NCBI RefSeq assembly: GCF_048541825.1
Contig: NZ_CP183332.1
Coordinates: forward strand, 3,410,001-3,474,000
Direction of reading: 5' to 3'
Length of the DNA: 64,000 bases
DNA from: Caulobacter sp048541825
Lineage (GTDB): Bacteria; Pseudomonadota; Alphaproteobacteria; Caulobacterales; Caulobacteraceae
A model generated the notes under the pieces. It was not told the origin of the DNA. It saw only the letters and a list, made by a program, of their open reading frames with translations, and did not search any database. Position numbers and translations under genes: made by a program. Below, in pieces: positions 1 to 7,110 of the stretch; within the stretch, counting starts at the first letter, position 1, and each line of letters starts with the position of its first letter.

Positions 1-480
1 GCCGGCAAGCAGACCGGCCGCACCCAGGAAATCCAGCGCCTGATCGGCCGCTCCCTGCGCGCCGTGGTCGACCTGAAGGCCCTGGGCGAGCGCCAGATCA
101 CCCTGGACTGCGACGTCGTCCAGGCCGATGGCGGCACCCGCACCGCCGCCATCACCGGTGCCTGGGTCGCCCTGCGCCTGGCCACGCAGTACCTGCTGGA
201 TGAAGGCGTGCTGAAGAACGACCCGATCACCGGCCAGGTCGCCGCCGTCTCGTGCGGCGTGTTCGCCAACACCCCGGTGCTCGACCTCGACTATGAGGAA
301 GACTCCAACGCCGAGGCCGACAGCAATTTCGTCCTGACCCACGGCGGCGACATCGTCGAGATCCAGGCCACCGGCGAAAAGCGCGGCTTCACCCGCGGCG
401 AGTTCGAAAGCCTGTACGGCCTGGCCGAAAAGGGCATCGGCGAGCTGTTCGCCTTCCAGAAGGCGGCTATCGGGAAATAG
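1..480 (+). CDS. rph: Ribonuclease PH, C-terminal two thirds (5' end outside the window)
   Basis: The reading frame is open from base 1 and ends at TAG 478-480, giving about 159 residues of a protein usually near 237. The segment begins AGKQTGRTQEIQRLIGRSLR, the conserved RNase PH core, followed by DCDVVQADGGTRTAAITG and the conserved tail around RGFTRGEF. RNase PH is a phosphate-dependent 3'-5' exonuclease that trims tRNA 3' ends. In Caulobacter-type genomes rph sits near rdgB and hemW, which follow here after about 6 kb. A strong GC hairpin follows the stop. Identity is seen directly from the motifs; the start lies upstream of the window. Confidence 0.96.
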   Translation, partial: AGKQTGRTQEIQRLIGRSLRAVVDLKALGERQITLDCDVVQADGGTRTAAITGAWVALRLATQYLLDEGVLKNDPITGQVAAVSCGVFANTPVLDLDYEEDSNAEADSNFVLTHGGDIVEIQATGEKRGFTRGEFESLYGLAEKGIGELFAFQKAAIGK

Positions 481-507
481 GCGCCGGCGCCTGAAACACG
501 CCCGCGA

Positions 508-537
508 CGCCGCGCCCTCTTGTCGGAGGGCGCGGCG
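508..537 (+). terminator. GC-rich hairpin after rph, possible terminator
   Basis: Perfect 12-bp arms CGCCGCGCCCTC (508-519) and GAGGGCGCGGCG (526-537) enclose a 6-base loop about 28 bases after the rph stop. There is no T-tract, so intrinsic termination is only a guess; it could equally stabilise the rph mRNA 3' end. It also argues against a TTG start at 520 for the next gene, because that codon lies in the loop. Confidence 0.45.
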
Positions 538-573
538 AGCCCCAGATTCCTGACTCAAGAACAGGAGGCTGGC

Positions 574-1563
574 ATGCCCTCATCTTTCCCGCCTCCCTTC
601 AGGGGCCATGAAGTCGAAGCCCGGTTGCGGCCCTCGGCCGAGGCCTATTCGTTCGACCTGGACACCGTGCTGGACTCCGTCGTCGCCCTTGAGGCGCGCG
701 TGCCGGCCGACGCCTATACGGCGACGATCCTGGGGACCGAGCGCATCGGCAATGGCGTGGTGATCAGCCCCACGGGGCTGGTCCTGACCATGGCCTATCT
801 GATCACCGAGGCGCGGGAGGTGATCCTGACGCTGAATGACGGCCGCCGGGTCTCGGCCCATGTGCTGGGCATCGACGCCCGCAGCGGGCTGGGCCTGGTC
901 CAGGCCCTGCAGCCGCTGGACCTGTCGCCGATGCGCATCGGCTCGTCGAAGGACCTGACGGCCGGCTCGGCGGTCATCGCCGCCGGGGCCGGAGGGCGCG
1001 ACCACGCAGCGGCGGCCCAGATCATCACCCGCATGCCGTTCGCCGGTTACTGGGAATATCGGCTCGACGACGCCATCATGGCCGCGCCCGCCCATCCGCA
1101 CTGGAGCGGCGCAGCCCTGATCGGCCCCAAGGGTGACCTGGTGGGCCTGGGGTCGCTGAGCCTGGAGACCCGGGGCCGCGACGGGTCGTCAAATCCGATC
1201 ACCCTGTTCGTGCCCGCCGAACTGCTGCCACCCATTCTCGACGATCTGGCGCGGGGCAAGTCGCCCCATCCGCCGCGCCCCTGGCTGGGCGTCTTCGCCC
1301 AGGAGATCCAGGACCATGTCGTGGTGGTCGGCATCTCGCCCAAGGGCCCCGCCGCGCGGGCCGAGCTGCGACCCGGCGACATCATCCTGGCCGTCGATGG
1401 CCAGGGGGTTGCGGACCTGACCGAGTTCTACACCGCCCTGTGGAACCAGGGTCCGGCCGGCGCGACCATCCCCCTGCGCGTGCTGCGCGAGGGCGACAGT
1501 TTCGAGGTCGAGATCCGCTCGATGGACCGCGCGACCCTGCTGAAAAAGCCGCGCTACAACTGA
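574..1563 (+). CDS. HtrA/DegP-like protein with PDZ domain, catalytic His and Asp apparently lost
   Basis: 329 residues from ATG 574, chosen because AGGAGG lies 6-12 bases upstream; a longer TTG start at 520 falls in a hairpin. The fold is trypsin-like S1C: GNGVVISPTGLVLT (59-72), DARSGLGLVQ (101-110), HPHWSGAALIGPKGDLVG (174-191), then a C-terminal PDZ domain (about 235-329, PWLGVFAQEI...GPAARAELRPGDIILAVDG). Against DegP/DegS, the catalytic His of TNAHVV is replaced by Tyr75 (TMAYL) and the Asp of DPRSDIALI by Gly105; Ser178 remains in WSGAA. I see no clear signal peptide. Family membership is clear. Loss of protease activity is inferred from the alignment, so a PDZ-based binding or scaffold role is plausible. 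Confidence 0.85.
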   Translation: MPSSFPPPFRGHEVEARLRPSAEAYSFDLDTVLDSVVALEARVPADAYTATILGTERIGNGVVISPTGLVLTMAYLITEAREVILTLNDGRRVSAHVLGIDARSGLGLVQALQPLDLSPMRIGSSKDLTAGSAVIAAGAGGRDHAAAAQIITRMPFAGYWEYRLDDAIMAAPAHPHWSGAALIGPKGDLVGLGSLSLETRGRDGSSNPITLFVPAELLPPILDDLARGKSPHPPRPWLGVFAQEIQDHVVVVGISPKGPAARAELRPGDIILAVDGQGVADLTEFYTALWNQGPAGATIPLRVLREGDSFEVEIRSMDRATLLKKPRYN

Positions 1564-1656
1564 AATCTGCCTGCCCGGCAGGCGCGGCGAAGCGTCTCAC
1601 CCAACCTTCAGTACAAACATCCGCTCGTTAACCTTGGCGTGGCATAAGCTCATCCC

Positions 1657-2037
1657 ATGCGAGCAACCGCCCGACAAACCGCCTCTGCCGCCGACCAGCG
1701 CGCCCATGCGCGCCGGCCGACCTCGCGGAAGGTCTATCTGGTCAGCGGACGCGACACGCTGCGCTGCGCCCTGATCGATGTGGCCGAAGGCGGGGCGCGG
1801 ATCCGGCTGTTGGGGGCCACCCTTCCGGACGGCGATCTCTATCTGGTCGACACCCGCGTGCGACGCATCCACCTGGCCCGGTCGGTCTGGCAGTCAGAGC
1901 GCGAGGCGGGCCTGCAGTTCGTCGAGAGCGACACCCTGGATCGTCCCGGCGGCGGCGTCGAAGGCGCGGCCGAGGCCGCCCTGCTGTTTGCTAGGCGGCG
2001 CGCCCGCCAGGCGGCGGCTCTGGAAGCCGAGCAGTAA
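1657..2037 (+). CDS. PilZ domain protein
   Basis: 126 residues. Residues 15-19 read RAHAR, fitting the RxxxR arm of PilZ c-di-GMP receptors, and DVAEGGARI fits the (D/N)xSxxG motif except that Ser is Ala. The rest is a short beta-rich domain with a charged C-terminus. PilZ proteins bind cyclic di-GMP and change partner activity, typically in motility or envelope processes; weak motif conservation makes ligand binding uncertain. The start ATG has only a weak upstream ribosome-binding site. The 3' end overlaps the convergent amidohydrolase gene by 47 bp. No signal peptide or membrane segment is seen. Confidence 0.75.
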   Translation: MRATARQTASAADQRAHARRPTSRKVYLVSGRDTLRCALIDVAEGGARIRLLGATLPDGDLYLVDTRVRRIHLARSVWQSEREAGLQFVESDTLDRPGGGVEGAAEAALLFARRRARQAAALEAEQ

Positions 2038-2815
2038 ACTCCAGCGCCTCGACCAGTCGCGGCGCCAGCCAGTCGGCCATCTCCGCCTGCCCTTCGGCGT
2101 CGGCCAGCAGGTCCTGACGAACCTCCAGCTCCAGATAGTCCAGGCCGCGCGCATCGGCGTGCAGCGGGATGGTGTTGTCCGTTTCGTCCATCGCATAGGG
2201 CGCGTTGTCGCCGACCGCCGCGCCCAGATCCTCTCTCAGCCGCACCAGCACCGCCGACGAGAACGGCGAGTCGTGACGGTGCAGCACGCCCAGGCGCCAG
2301 GGCCGGTCCACGCCCTGCATCGCCGGCGTGAAGCTGTGGAGGGCGATCAGGAGGGTCCGTCGTCCGGCCCGCGCCTCGAGGGCAGCGGCGATGGCGTCCT
2401 GATAGGGGTCGTAGATCTCGGCCATCCGGGCCGCGACGGCTTGCGGCGAAAGGTCCCGATTGCCGGGGATCGGCTCGCCGTCGCTGACCACCGGCATCGC
2501 GCCGTCGGCCCCGGGCCGGCGATTGCAGTCGACGACAAGTCGCGAATAGGCCTGCGCGATAAAGGTGGCGTCCAGCAGGGCGGAAAGCCGGGCTCCCAGC
2601 CCCGCTATGCCGATATCCCAGGCGATGTGGCGGTCCAGAGCCGCGTCGCTGACGCCCAGCCGGCTCATGCGCTTCGGGATCTCGCGCCCCGCATGGTCCC
2701 CCAGAAGCAGAAAGGCCGACGGGGCGCCTGCATTGAGCACAATGACCGGGTCCGGATCACCTGCGACAAGAAGGTGGGTCGACCCCAGGTCCGAATCCCG
2801 GCCAGTAGTGTGCAA
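1991..2815 (-). CDS. N-formylglutamate amidohydrolase family protein
   Basis: About 274 residues if it starts at TTG 2815. Family features are FLLLGDHAGREIP near the N-terminus, DRHIAWDIG, SRLVVDCNRRPG and LIALHSFTP, the metal-binding and catalytic region of FGase enzymes. These release formate from N-formylglutamate in histidine degradation, but many alphaproteobacterial paralogs have no hut context, as here, so the substrate is unknown. The start is uncertain: TTG 2815 overlaps the first base of the divergent transglutaminase gene, and an internal GTG a few codons before VLNAG is an alternative. The 3' end overlaps the PilZ gene. Confidence 0.88.
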   Translation of the reverse strand: MHTTGRDSDLGSTHLLVAGDPDPVIVLNAGAPSAFLLLGDHAGREIPKRMSRLGVSDAALDRHIAWDIGIAGLGARLSALLDATFIAQAYSRLVVDCNRRPGADGAMPVVSDGEPIPGNRDLSPQAVAARMAEIYDPYQDAIAAALEARAGRRTLLIALHSFTPAMQGVDRPWRLGVLHRHDSPFSSAVLVRLREDLGAAVGDNAPYAMDETDNTIPLHADARGLDYLELEVRQDLLADAEGQAEMADWLAPRLVEALEFTARLPEPPPGGRAA

Positions 2816-3741
2816 TGCCTGTGCTTTCGGTCCGCCATCTGACGCGCTACCGGTACCGCAATCCCGTGGCGTTTGGCGATCATCGCATGATGCTTCGCCC
2901 GCGCGAAGGTTGCGATCAGCGACTGCTGTCGTCGACCCTGCTGATCGCGCCGACCCCCATCCAGTTGCGCTACGTCCAGGACGTGCTGGGCAACTGGATC
3001 GGCGTCGCCCGCTTCAATGGCCGCGCCAGCGAGCTGAGCTTTGAGAGCCAGTTCACCCTGGACCACACGCCCCTGCCCGCCTTTGGCGACGTGCCCGGCC
3101 ATGTCGATGTCTATGAAGCCGGCCGGCCCTTCACCTATTCCAGCGACGACCTGCCGGATCTGGTCCAGTCGATCGCGCCCCAGCATGAGGACCCTGACGG
3201 CGTCCTGGCCCGCTGGGCCCGGCGCTTCGTCAAGCCGTCGGGGGCCACCTGCCTGCAGCACCTGCTGGCCGAGATGACCCAGGCGATCTATGCCGACTTT
3301 CGATACGGCAAGCGTTTCGAGCGCGGCGTGCAGGCGCCGCTGACCACCCTGGAGAGCGGGGGCGGCACCTGCCGCGACTTCGCGGTGCTGATGATCGAGG
3401 CCGTGCGCAGCCTGGGCCTGGCCGCCCAGTTCGTGTCCGGCTACATCCACAGCCCCTCGCGCAAGCAGGTCGCCGTCGAGCGCACCGGAGGGGGCCACAC
3501 CCACGCCTGGCTGCGGGTCTATCTGCCGTCATGCGGCTGGGTGGAGTTCGACCCGACCAACGGCATCGTCGGCAATACCGACCTGATCCGCGTCGCCGTG
3601 GTGCGCGATCCGCGCCTGGCGCCGCCCGTTCACGGAACCTGGGCGGGCTTTCCCACCTACTATCTGGGCATGGATGTCGAGGTCGATGTCACCAGCATCG
3701 AGGACCATCTGGCCCCGTCACTCGTCACGGCTTTCGGCTGA
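2815..3741 (+). CDS. Transglutaminase-like family protein
   Basis: 308 residues with the bacterial transglutaminase-like N-terminal region (HLTRYRYRNPVAFGDHRM...) and a transglutaminase/protease core. The Cys-His-Asp triad is complete: Cys186 in GGGTCRDFA, His230 in HTHAW and Asp246 in WVEFDPTN. Proteins of this family are presumed to be cytosolic peptidases or amidases; none of the sequence points to a particular substrate. The paralog at 3834 follows after 92 bp, so the two are likely co-transcribed. The start overlaps that of the divergent FGase gene by a base, leaving no intergenic promoter space. Confidence 0.9.
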   Translation: MPVLSVRHLTRYRYRNPVAFGDHRMMLRPREGCDQRLLSSTLLIAPTPIQLRYVQDVLGNWIGVARFNGRASELSFESQFTLDHTPLPAFGDVPGHVDVYEAGRPFTYSSDDLPDLVQSIAPQHEDPDGVLARWARRFVKPSGATCLQHLLAEMTQAIYADFRYGKRFERGVQAPLTTLESGGGTCRDFAVLMIEAVRSLGLAAQFVSGYIHSPSRKQVAVERTGGGHTHAWLRVYLPSCGWVEFDPTNGIVGNTDLIRVAVVRDPRLAPPVHGTWAGFPTYYLGMDVEVDVTSIEDHLAPSLVTAFG

Positions 3742-3833
3742 CGCATCCTTCGGCCGGCCCGCGCGTTGTGGTTTGACCACCCCTGATCCCGGATTCGCCC
3801 GCACGGCGCCCGGCTCCTTGTGAGACGACGACG

Positions 3834-4712
3834 ATGCTGATCCGCTACGGCTACGAGATCACGGTCTACTGCCAGCGGCCGACCGCGATGGTCACCCTTT
3901 TGGGCCTGCGCGACGGCCGCGAGGCCGATGTGCGGATGGCGGAATCGTTCTTCACGACGCCGGCCATCGAGACCTCGACCTATCGCGACCTGTTCGACAA
4001 TCCCTGCCGGCGCTTCGTGGCCCCGGCCGGCGTCCTGACCCTGTGGAGCGACAGCGTCATTGAAGACAGCGGCGCGGTGGATCCCCGAGCCCCGGACGCC
4101 CGGCTGCACCCTGTCGCCGACCTGCCCGACGACTGCCTGGGCTATCTGATGGGCAGCCGCTATTGCGAGACCGACCGCCTGAGCCAGATCGCCTGGGACC
4201 GCTTTGGCCATATCCAGAAAGGCTGGGCCCGGGTCCAGGCCGTCTGCGACTTCGTCCACGACCACATCACCTTCGACTACATGACCGCCTGCTCCACCCG
4301 CACCGCCCATGAGGTCTATAAGGGTCGCATCGGCGTGTGCCGCGACTACGCCCACCTGGCCGTGGCCCTGTGCCGCTGCCTGAACATCCCGGCCCGCTAT
4401 GTGAACGGCTTTCTGGGCGACATCGGCGTGCCGCGCGTCGACCCGATGGATTTCAGCGCCTGGATGGAGGTCTATCTCGGCGGCCAATGGTGGGCCTTCG
4501 ATCCCCGCAACAACATCCCGCGCATCGGCCGCATCGTGGTGGCCCATGGCCGCGACGCCGCCGATGTGGCGATGCTGACCTCGTTTGGGCCCCACCAGCT
4601 GAACGGATTCCGGGTCTGGGCCTATGAAACCGAGACTGACGCCCTGCCCGTGCCTGTGATCGACACCACGGGCGAGGCGGGACGCGCCGTGCGGGCCCGC
4701 TCGCCCCTGTAG
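3834..4712 (+). CDS. Transglutaminase-like family protein, triad His replaced by Ser
   Basis: 292 residues with a short N-terminal transglutaminase-associated domain and a core containing Cys169 (GVCRDYAH) and Asp223 (WWAFDPRNN). Where the family has His-Ala-Trp, this protein reads DFSAWMEVYL, so Ser208 stands at the catalytic His position. I recall this DFSAW motif as a subfamily trait rather than a local mutation, which would imply altered chemistry or a non-enzymatic role. It is downstream of the paralogous gene ending at 3741 and probably in the same transcript. The substrate is unknown. Confidence 0.88.
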   Translation: MLIRYGYEITVYCQRPTAMVTLLGLRDGREADVRMAESFFTTPAIETSTYRDLFDNPCRRFVAPAGVLTLWSDSVIEDSGAVDPRAPDARLHPVADLPDDCLGYLMGSRYCETDRLSQIAWDRFGHIQKGWARVQAVCDFVHDHITFDYMTACSTRTAHEVYKGRIGVCRDYAHLAVALCRCLNIPARYVNGFLGDIGVPRVDPMDFSAWMEVYLGGQWWAFDPRNNIPRIGRIVVAHGRDAADVAMLTSFGPHQLNGFRVWAYETETDALPVPVIDTTGEAGRAVRARSPL

Positions 4713-4722
4713 CCGTGCCGGC

Positions 4723-4947
4723 TCAGTCTTCGGTGTCGGGCGGGCCGGATTCGAAGGTCAGCAGATCGCCGGGCTGGCAGTCCAGCTCGCGGCACAGGGC
4801 GTCCAGGGTCGAGAACCTCACGGCGCGGGCCTTGCCGGTCTTCAAGATCGACAGGTTGGCGATGGTCACGCCCACGCGGTCGGACAGTTCGGTCAGCGAC
4901 ATGCGGCGGTCAAGCAACACACGGTCGAGGTTCACGCGGACGGGCAT
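4723..4947 (-). CDS. Small XRE (Cro/CI)-type DNA-binding regulator
   Basis: 74 residues from ATG 4947, preceded by GCGGAG about 10 bases upstream. Almost the whole protein is a helix-turn-helix domain: RRMSLTELSDRVGVTIANLSILKTGK followed by RFSTLDALCRELDCQPGDLL, the compact YozG/HTH_26 type. Such regulators are routinely encoded next to DUF2975 membrane proteins, and here that gene ends 19 bp upstream. It is probably the last gene of a three-gene operon (43-residue peptide, DUF2975, XRE) and may bind the inverted repeat at 5842-5860. That autoregulation is inference. Confidence 0.88.
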   Translation of the reverse strand: MPVRVNLDRVLLDRRMSLTELSDRVGVTIANLSILKTGKARAVRFSTLDALCRELDCQPGDLLTFESGPPDTED

Positions 4948-4966
4948 GGGATGAAATCTCCGCGGA

Positions 4967-5500
4967 TCAGATGGTGAGTTCGGCTTCGCGGCGAAGGCGG
5001 GTGCCCTCGCGGAAGACCTCGGCCAGGACAAAGACGACCATCACGGAAAACCAGGCGGTCAGGGTGAAGCTGTCGTCGATCAGCTTGGTCTTGGGGGCCA
5101 GCCAGCGGGCCAGACCGGAAAAGACGTAGCGACCCACCTCAAGGCTGGCCAGGATCAGGCCAATGACCCGAAGGCGCAGGACGTTGTCGGGATGGAAGGG
5201 GTCGCCGGCGGTCAGGGTGGCGAAGATCCGGCGCAGCCGCTCGACGATCACCATCCAGCCGCCCAGCAGCAGGGCCCAGGCGGCCAGGGCGCCAGCGAAC
5301 AGCGGGCCATCGCGGCTGACGGCCTCGACCGCGTCGCTGATCGGCAGGATCTGGGCCAGCAGTTCCGGATTGAAGCTGAACAGCAGCGCCACCAGGGTGA
5401 ACAGCGACAGCAGGCTGACGAAGATCCAAAGGCCGACATAGATGACGTCGAGGATGATCTTCAGAAAGCTCGATACCGAGCCTGGCCCCAAGGCGCGCAT
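4967..5500 (-). CDS. DUF2975 inner-membrane protein
   Basis: 177 residues from ATG 5500 (MRALGPGSVSSFLKIILDV). Four hydrophobic segments are visible, near residues 10-40, 65-90, 115-140 and 150-170, with the conserved block GDPFHPDNVLRLRVIG in between that marks DUF2975. Function is unknown; partnership with a small XRE regulator is the family's usual context and holds here. A longer in-frame extension to 5806 exists but reads through a palindromic repeat and a different-frame small gene, so I reject it. Confidence 0.86.
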   Translation of the reverse strand: MRALGPGSVSSFLKIILDVIYVGLWIFVSLLSLFTLVALLFSFNPELLAQILPISDAVEAVSRDGPLFAGALAAWALLLGGWMVIVERLRRIFATLTAGDPFHPDNVLRLRVIGLILASLEVGRYVFSGLARWLAPKTKLIDDSFTLTAWFSVMVVFVLAEVFREGTRLRREAELTI

Positions 5501-5573
5501 TGGCTGTTTCCCTCGCCCTCCCCAGGGCAGTCTGTTCTGGCCCGCGTCGCGGCGGGCTTCCAGAAACCCTAGA

Positions 5574-5617
5574 GCATTTTCCGACGAAGTGGACGCCGGT
5601 TCGTCGTCAGAAAATGC
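5574..5617. repeat. Short alphaproteobacterial-type palindromic repeat
   Basis: Arms GCATTTTCCGACGAA and TTCGTCGTCAGAAAATGC form a hairpin in the gap between the DUF2975 gene and the upstream small gene. The sequence resembles a short intergenic palindrome I recall from Caulobacter and related genomes. It lies inside the presumed operon, where it could stabilise or process the mRNA. Confidence 0.6.
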
Positions 5618-5631
5618 GTTGAAACAAATGA

Positions 5632-5763
5632 CTAGAGCGTCTGCACCACGAAGGCGATCGCCGAGACCGGAACGCCCACGATCAGGGCGGCGGTGATCAG
5701 GGTCATCAGGACCTTGTCGGCGATGCGGAACAGTCGGGCGGCGGGCATTTTGGGCGGATCCAT
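5632..5763 (-). CDS. 43-residue single-pass membrane peptide
   Basis: ATG 5763 to TAG 5632 encodes 43 residues. It begins MDPPKMPAARLFRIADKVL and continues with a hydrophobic stretch (about residues 20-41, rich in A, I, V, L) ending QTL. The N-terminal half is basic, predicting N-in topology with one membrane helix. It lies upstream of and in the same direction as DUF2975 and XRE genes, 131 bp from the DUF2975 start with a palindrome between. I do not recognise a family. Support is the good codon structure (GC-rich third positions), the complete membrane segment and the operon position; expression is unproven. Confidence 0.55.
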   Translation of the reverse strand: MDPPKMPAARLFRIADKVLMTLITAALIVGVPVSAIAFVVQTL

Positions 5764-5841
5764 GAGGTGGCCGGACGCCGGCCAGGCTCGGCGGCGTCCA
5801 CAGCAAACAGATAGACCCCGATTTGGGTTACAACAATGCTG

Positions 5842-5860
5842 AATATCGATAAACGATATT
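5842..5860. promoter_or_regulatory. Perfect inverted repeat, candidate operator of the DUF2975/XRE operon
   Basis: AATATCG-ataaa-CGATATT has perfect 7-bp arms and a 5-bp spacer, in an unusually AT-rich stretch about 80 bp upstream of the 43-residue peptide's ATG and 28 bp beyond the 3' end of the GST gene. Position and symmetry fit a dimeric XRE operator; binding is inferred. Confidence 0.5.
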
Positions 5861-5888
5861 AAACTTTAGCAATGATGATCGATGGGCA

Positions 5889-6482
5889 TCAGGCCAGTTG
5901 CACGGAAGTCACAACCATCGACTCGCGCCGGCCGGCGGCCTCGAACCAGACGGCCAGGTTGGGTCGACCGTCGCGCCAGTCGATCACCTGGCGAGCGTCG
6001 AAATAGGCCAGCTGGGCCGCGACAGCGATCTGGGCGATCGCCCATCGATCATCGGTAAAGCCCTCGGCCTCCAGCAGGTCCAGCCCGGCGATGATGGCGG
6101 CAAGCTGACGCGCGATCAGCTCGGGCCGCTGGTCATCCGCCGGCCGCATGCGCTCGCGAACCACGGCGACGGCGGCCGAACCCATGCCGTCGGCCAGGGC
6201 CTGCAGGGTCAGGGCGCGCCGGCGCGGGGCACCCCCAGCCGGGATCAGGCCCGCGCCGCCCTCGGCGTCGAGATGGTCGCAGATCACCGAGGAATCGAAC
6301 AGGATCTCGCCGTCGCCCAGGATCAGGGTCGGCACCTGGCTCAGCGGATTGTTGGCGCGCAGGCTCTCGTCGGTGAACGGGGCGACGGTCTCCAGCACGA
6401 TGGCGTCGGTAAAGCCGTTTTCGTGCGCCACGATGCGAACCTTGCGCGCAAACGGCGACAAGGCGGAGTAAAGGAGCCGCAT
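5889..6482 (-). CDS. Glutathione S-transferase family protein
   Basis: 197 residues from ATG 6482 (MRLLYSALSPFARKVRI). The N-terminal thioredoxin-like GST domain shows SPFARKVR, the cis-Pro motif SQVPTL and the glutathione-contact motif ILFDSSVICDHLD; the all-helical C-terminal domain follows. The Ser of the SPFARK motif is the likely catalytic residue. The gene is divergent from rdgB with 25 bp between starts, so the two presumably share a promoter region. gshB lies elsewhere in the window but there is no operon link. Substrate unknown. Confidence 0.92.
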   Translation of the reverse strand: MRLLYSALSPFARKVRIVAHENGFTDAIVLETVAPFTDESLRANNPLSQVPTLILGDGEILFDSSVICDHLDAEGGAGLIPAGGAPRRRALTLQALADGMGSAAVAVVRERMRPADDQRPELIARQLAAIIAGLDLLEAEGFTDDRWAIAQIAVAAQLAYFDARQVIDWRDGRPNLAVWFEAAGRRESMVVTSVQLA

Positions 6483-6507
6483 TGGTATTTTCCTCAAGGA
6501 GCCGATC

Positions 6508-7110
6508 ATGGCGCTGAGACTGGAGCCTGGGCTTAAGCTCGTAGTGGCCACGCACAACCCCGGCAAGGTCCCCGAGATCTCCGCCCTGCTGGACGGGCGA
6601 TTTGAACTCGTTTCCGCCGGGGCCCTGAACCTGCCCGAGCCGGAAGAAACCGAGGCCAGCTTCGTCGGCAACGCCCTGCTCAAGGCCCGTCACGCCGCCG
6701 ACCTGTCGGGCATGATCGCCATCGCCGACGACTCGGGTCTGTCGGTGACGGCTCTGGACGGCTCGCCCGGCATCTATTCGGCCCGCTGGGCCGGACCGGG
6801 CAAGGACTTCGCCCTGGCCATGGCCAAGGTCGAGGAACGGCTGGAAGAAAGTGGCTCGGACGATCGCAGCGCCTGGTTCACCTCGGCCCTGGCCGTGGCC
6901 TGGCCGCACGGTCCGTCGGTGGTGGTGCAGGGCGAGGTCCACGGAACCCTGGCCTTCCCGCCGCGCGGGACCCGGGGCTTCGGCTATGATCCGATCTTCG
7001 TGCCCGAGGGCCACGACCTGACCTTCGGCGAGATGGAACCGGCGGCGAAAGACGCCATGAGCCATCGCGCCCGGGCGTTCGAGAAGCTGAAGGCCGCGCT
7101 GTTTGACTGA
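6508..7110 (+). CDS. rdgB: XTP/dITP diphosphatase (non-canonical purine NTP pyrophosphatase)
   Basis: 200 residues, the usual Ham1/RdgB length. Hallmarks are LVVATHNPGKVPEI at the N-terminus, ADDSGLSVTALDGSPGIYSARW, and FGYDPIFVPEG near the C-terminus. The enzyme hydrolyses XTP, ITP and dITP to monophosphates, keeping deaminated purines out of DNA and RNA. ATG 6508 has AAGGAG nearby. The end overlaps hemW by 8 bases, the first of several translationally tight joints in the rdgB-hemW-rsmI-yraN-SirB1 group. Confidence 0.97.
   Translation: MALRLEPGLKLVVATHNPGKVPEISALLDGRFELVSAGALNLPEPEETEASFVGNALLKARHAADLSGMIAIADDSGLSVTALDGSPGIYSARWAGPGKDFALAMAKVEERLEESGSDDRSAWFTSALAVAWPHGPSVVVQGEVHGTLAFPPRGTRGFGYDPIFVPEGHDLTFGEMEPAAKDAMSHRARAFEKLKAALFD

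Noticed and set aside
520..573. TTG start of the HtrA-like gene at 520
   Set aside because: It lies in the loop of a strong hairpin, while ATG 574 has AGGAGG at good spacing.
4967..5806. A 279-residue form of the DUF2975 protein
   Set aside because: The first 100 residues lack homology features, cross a palindromic repeat and overlap another small gene in a different frame; ATG 5500 gives the family length.
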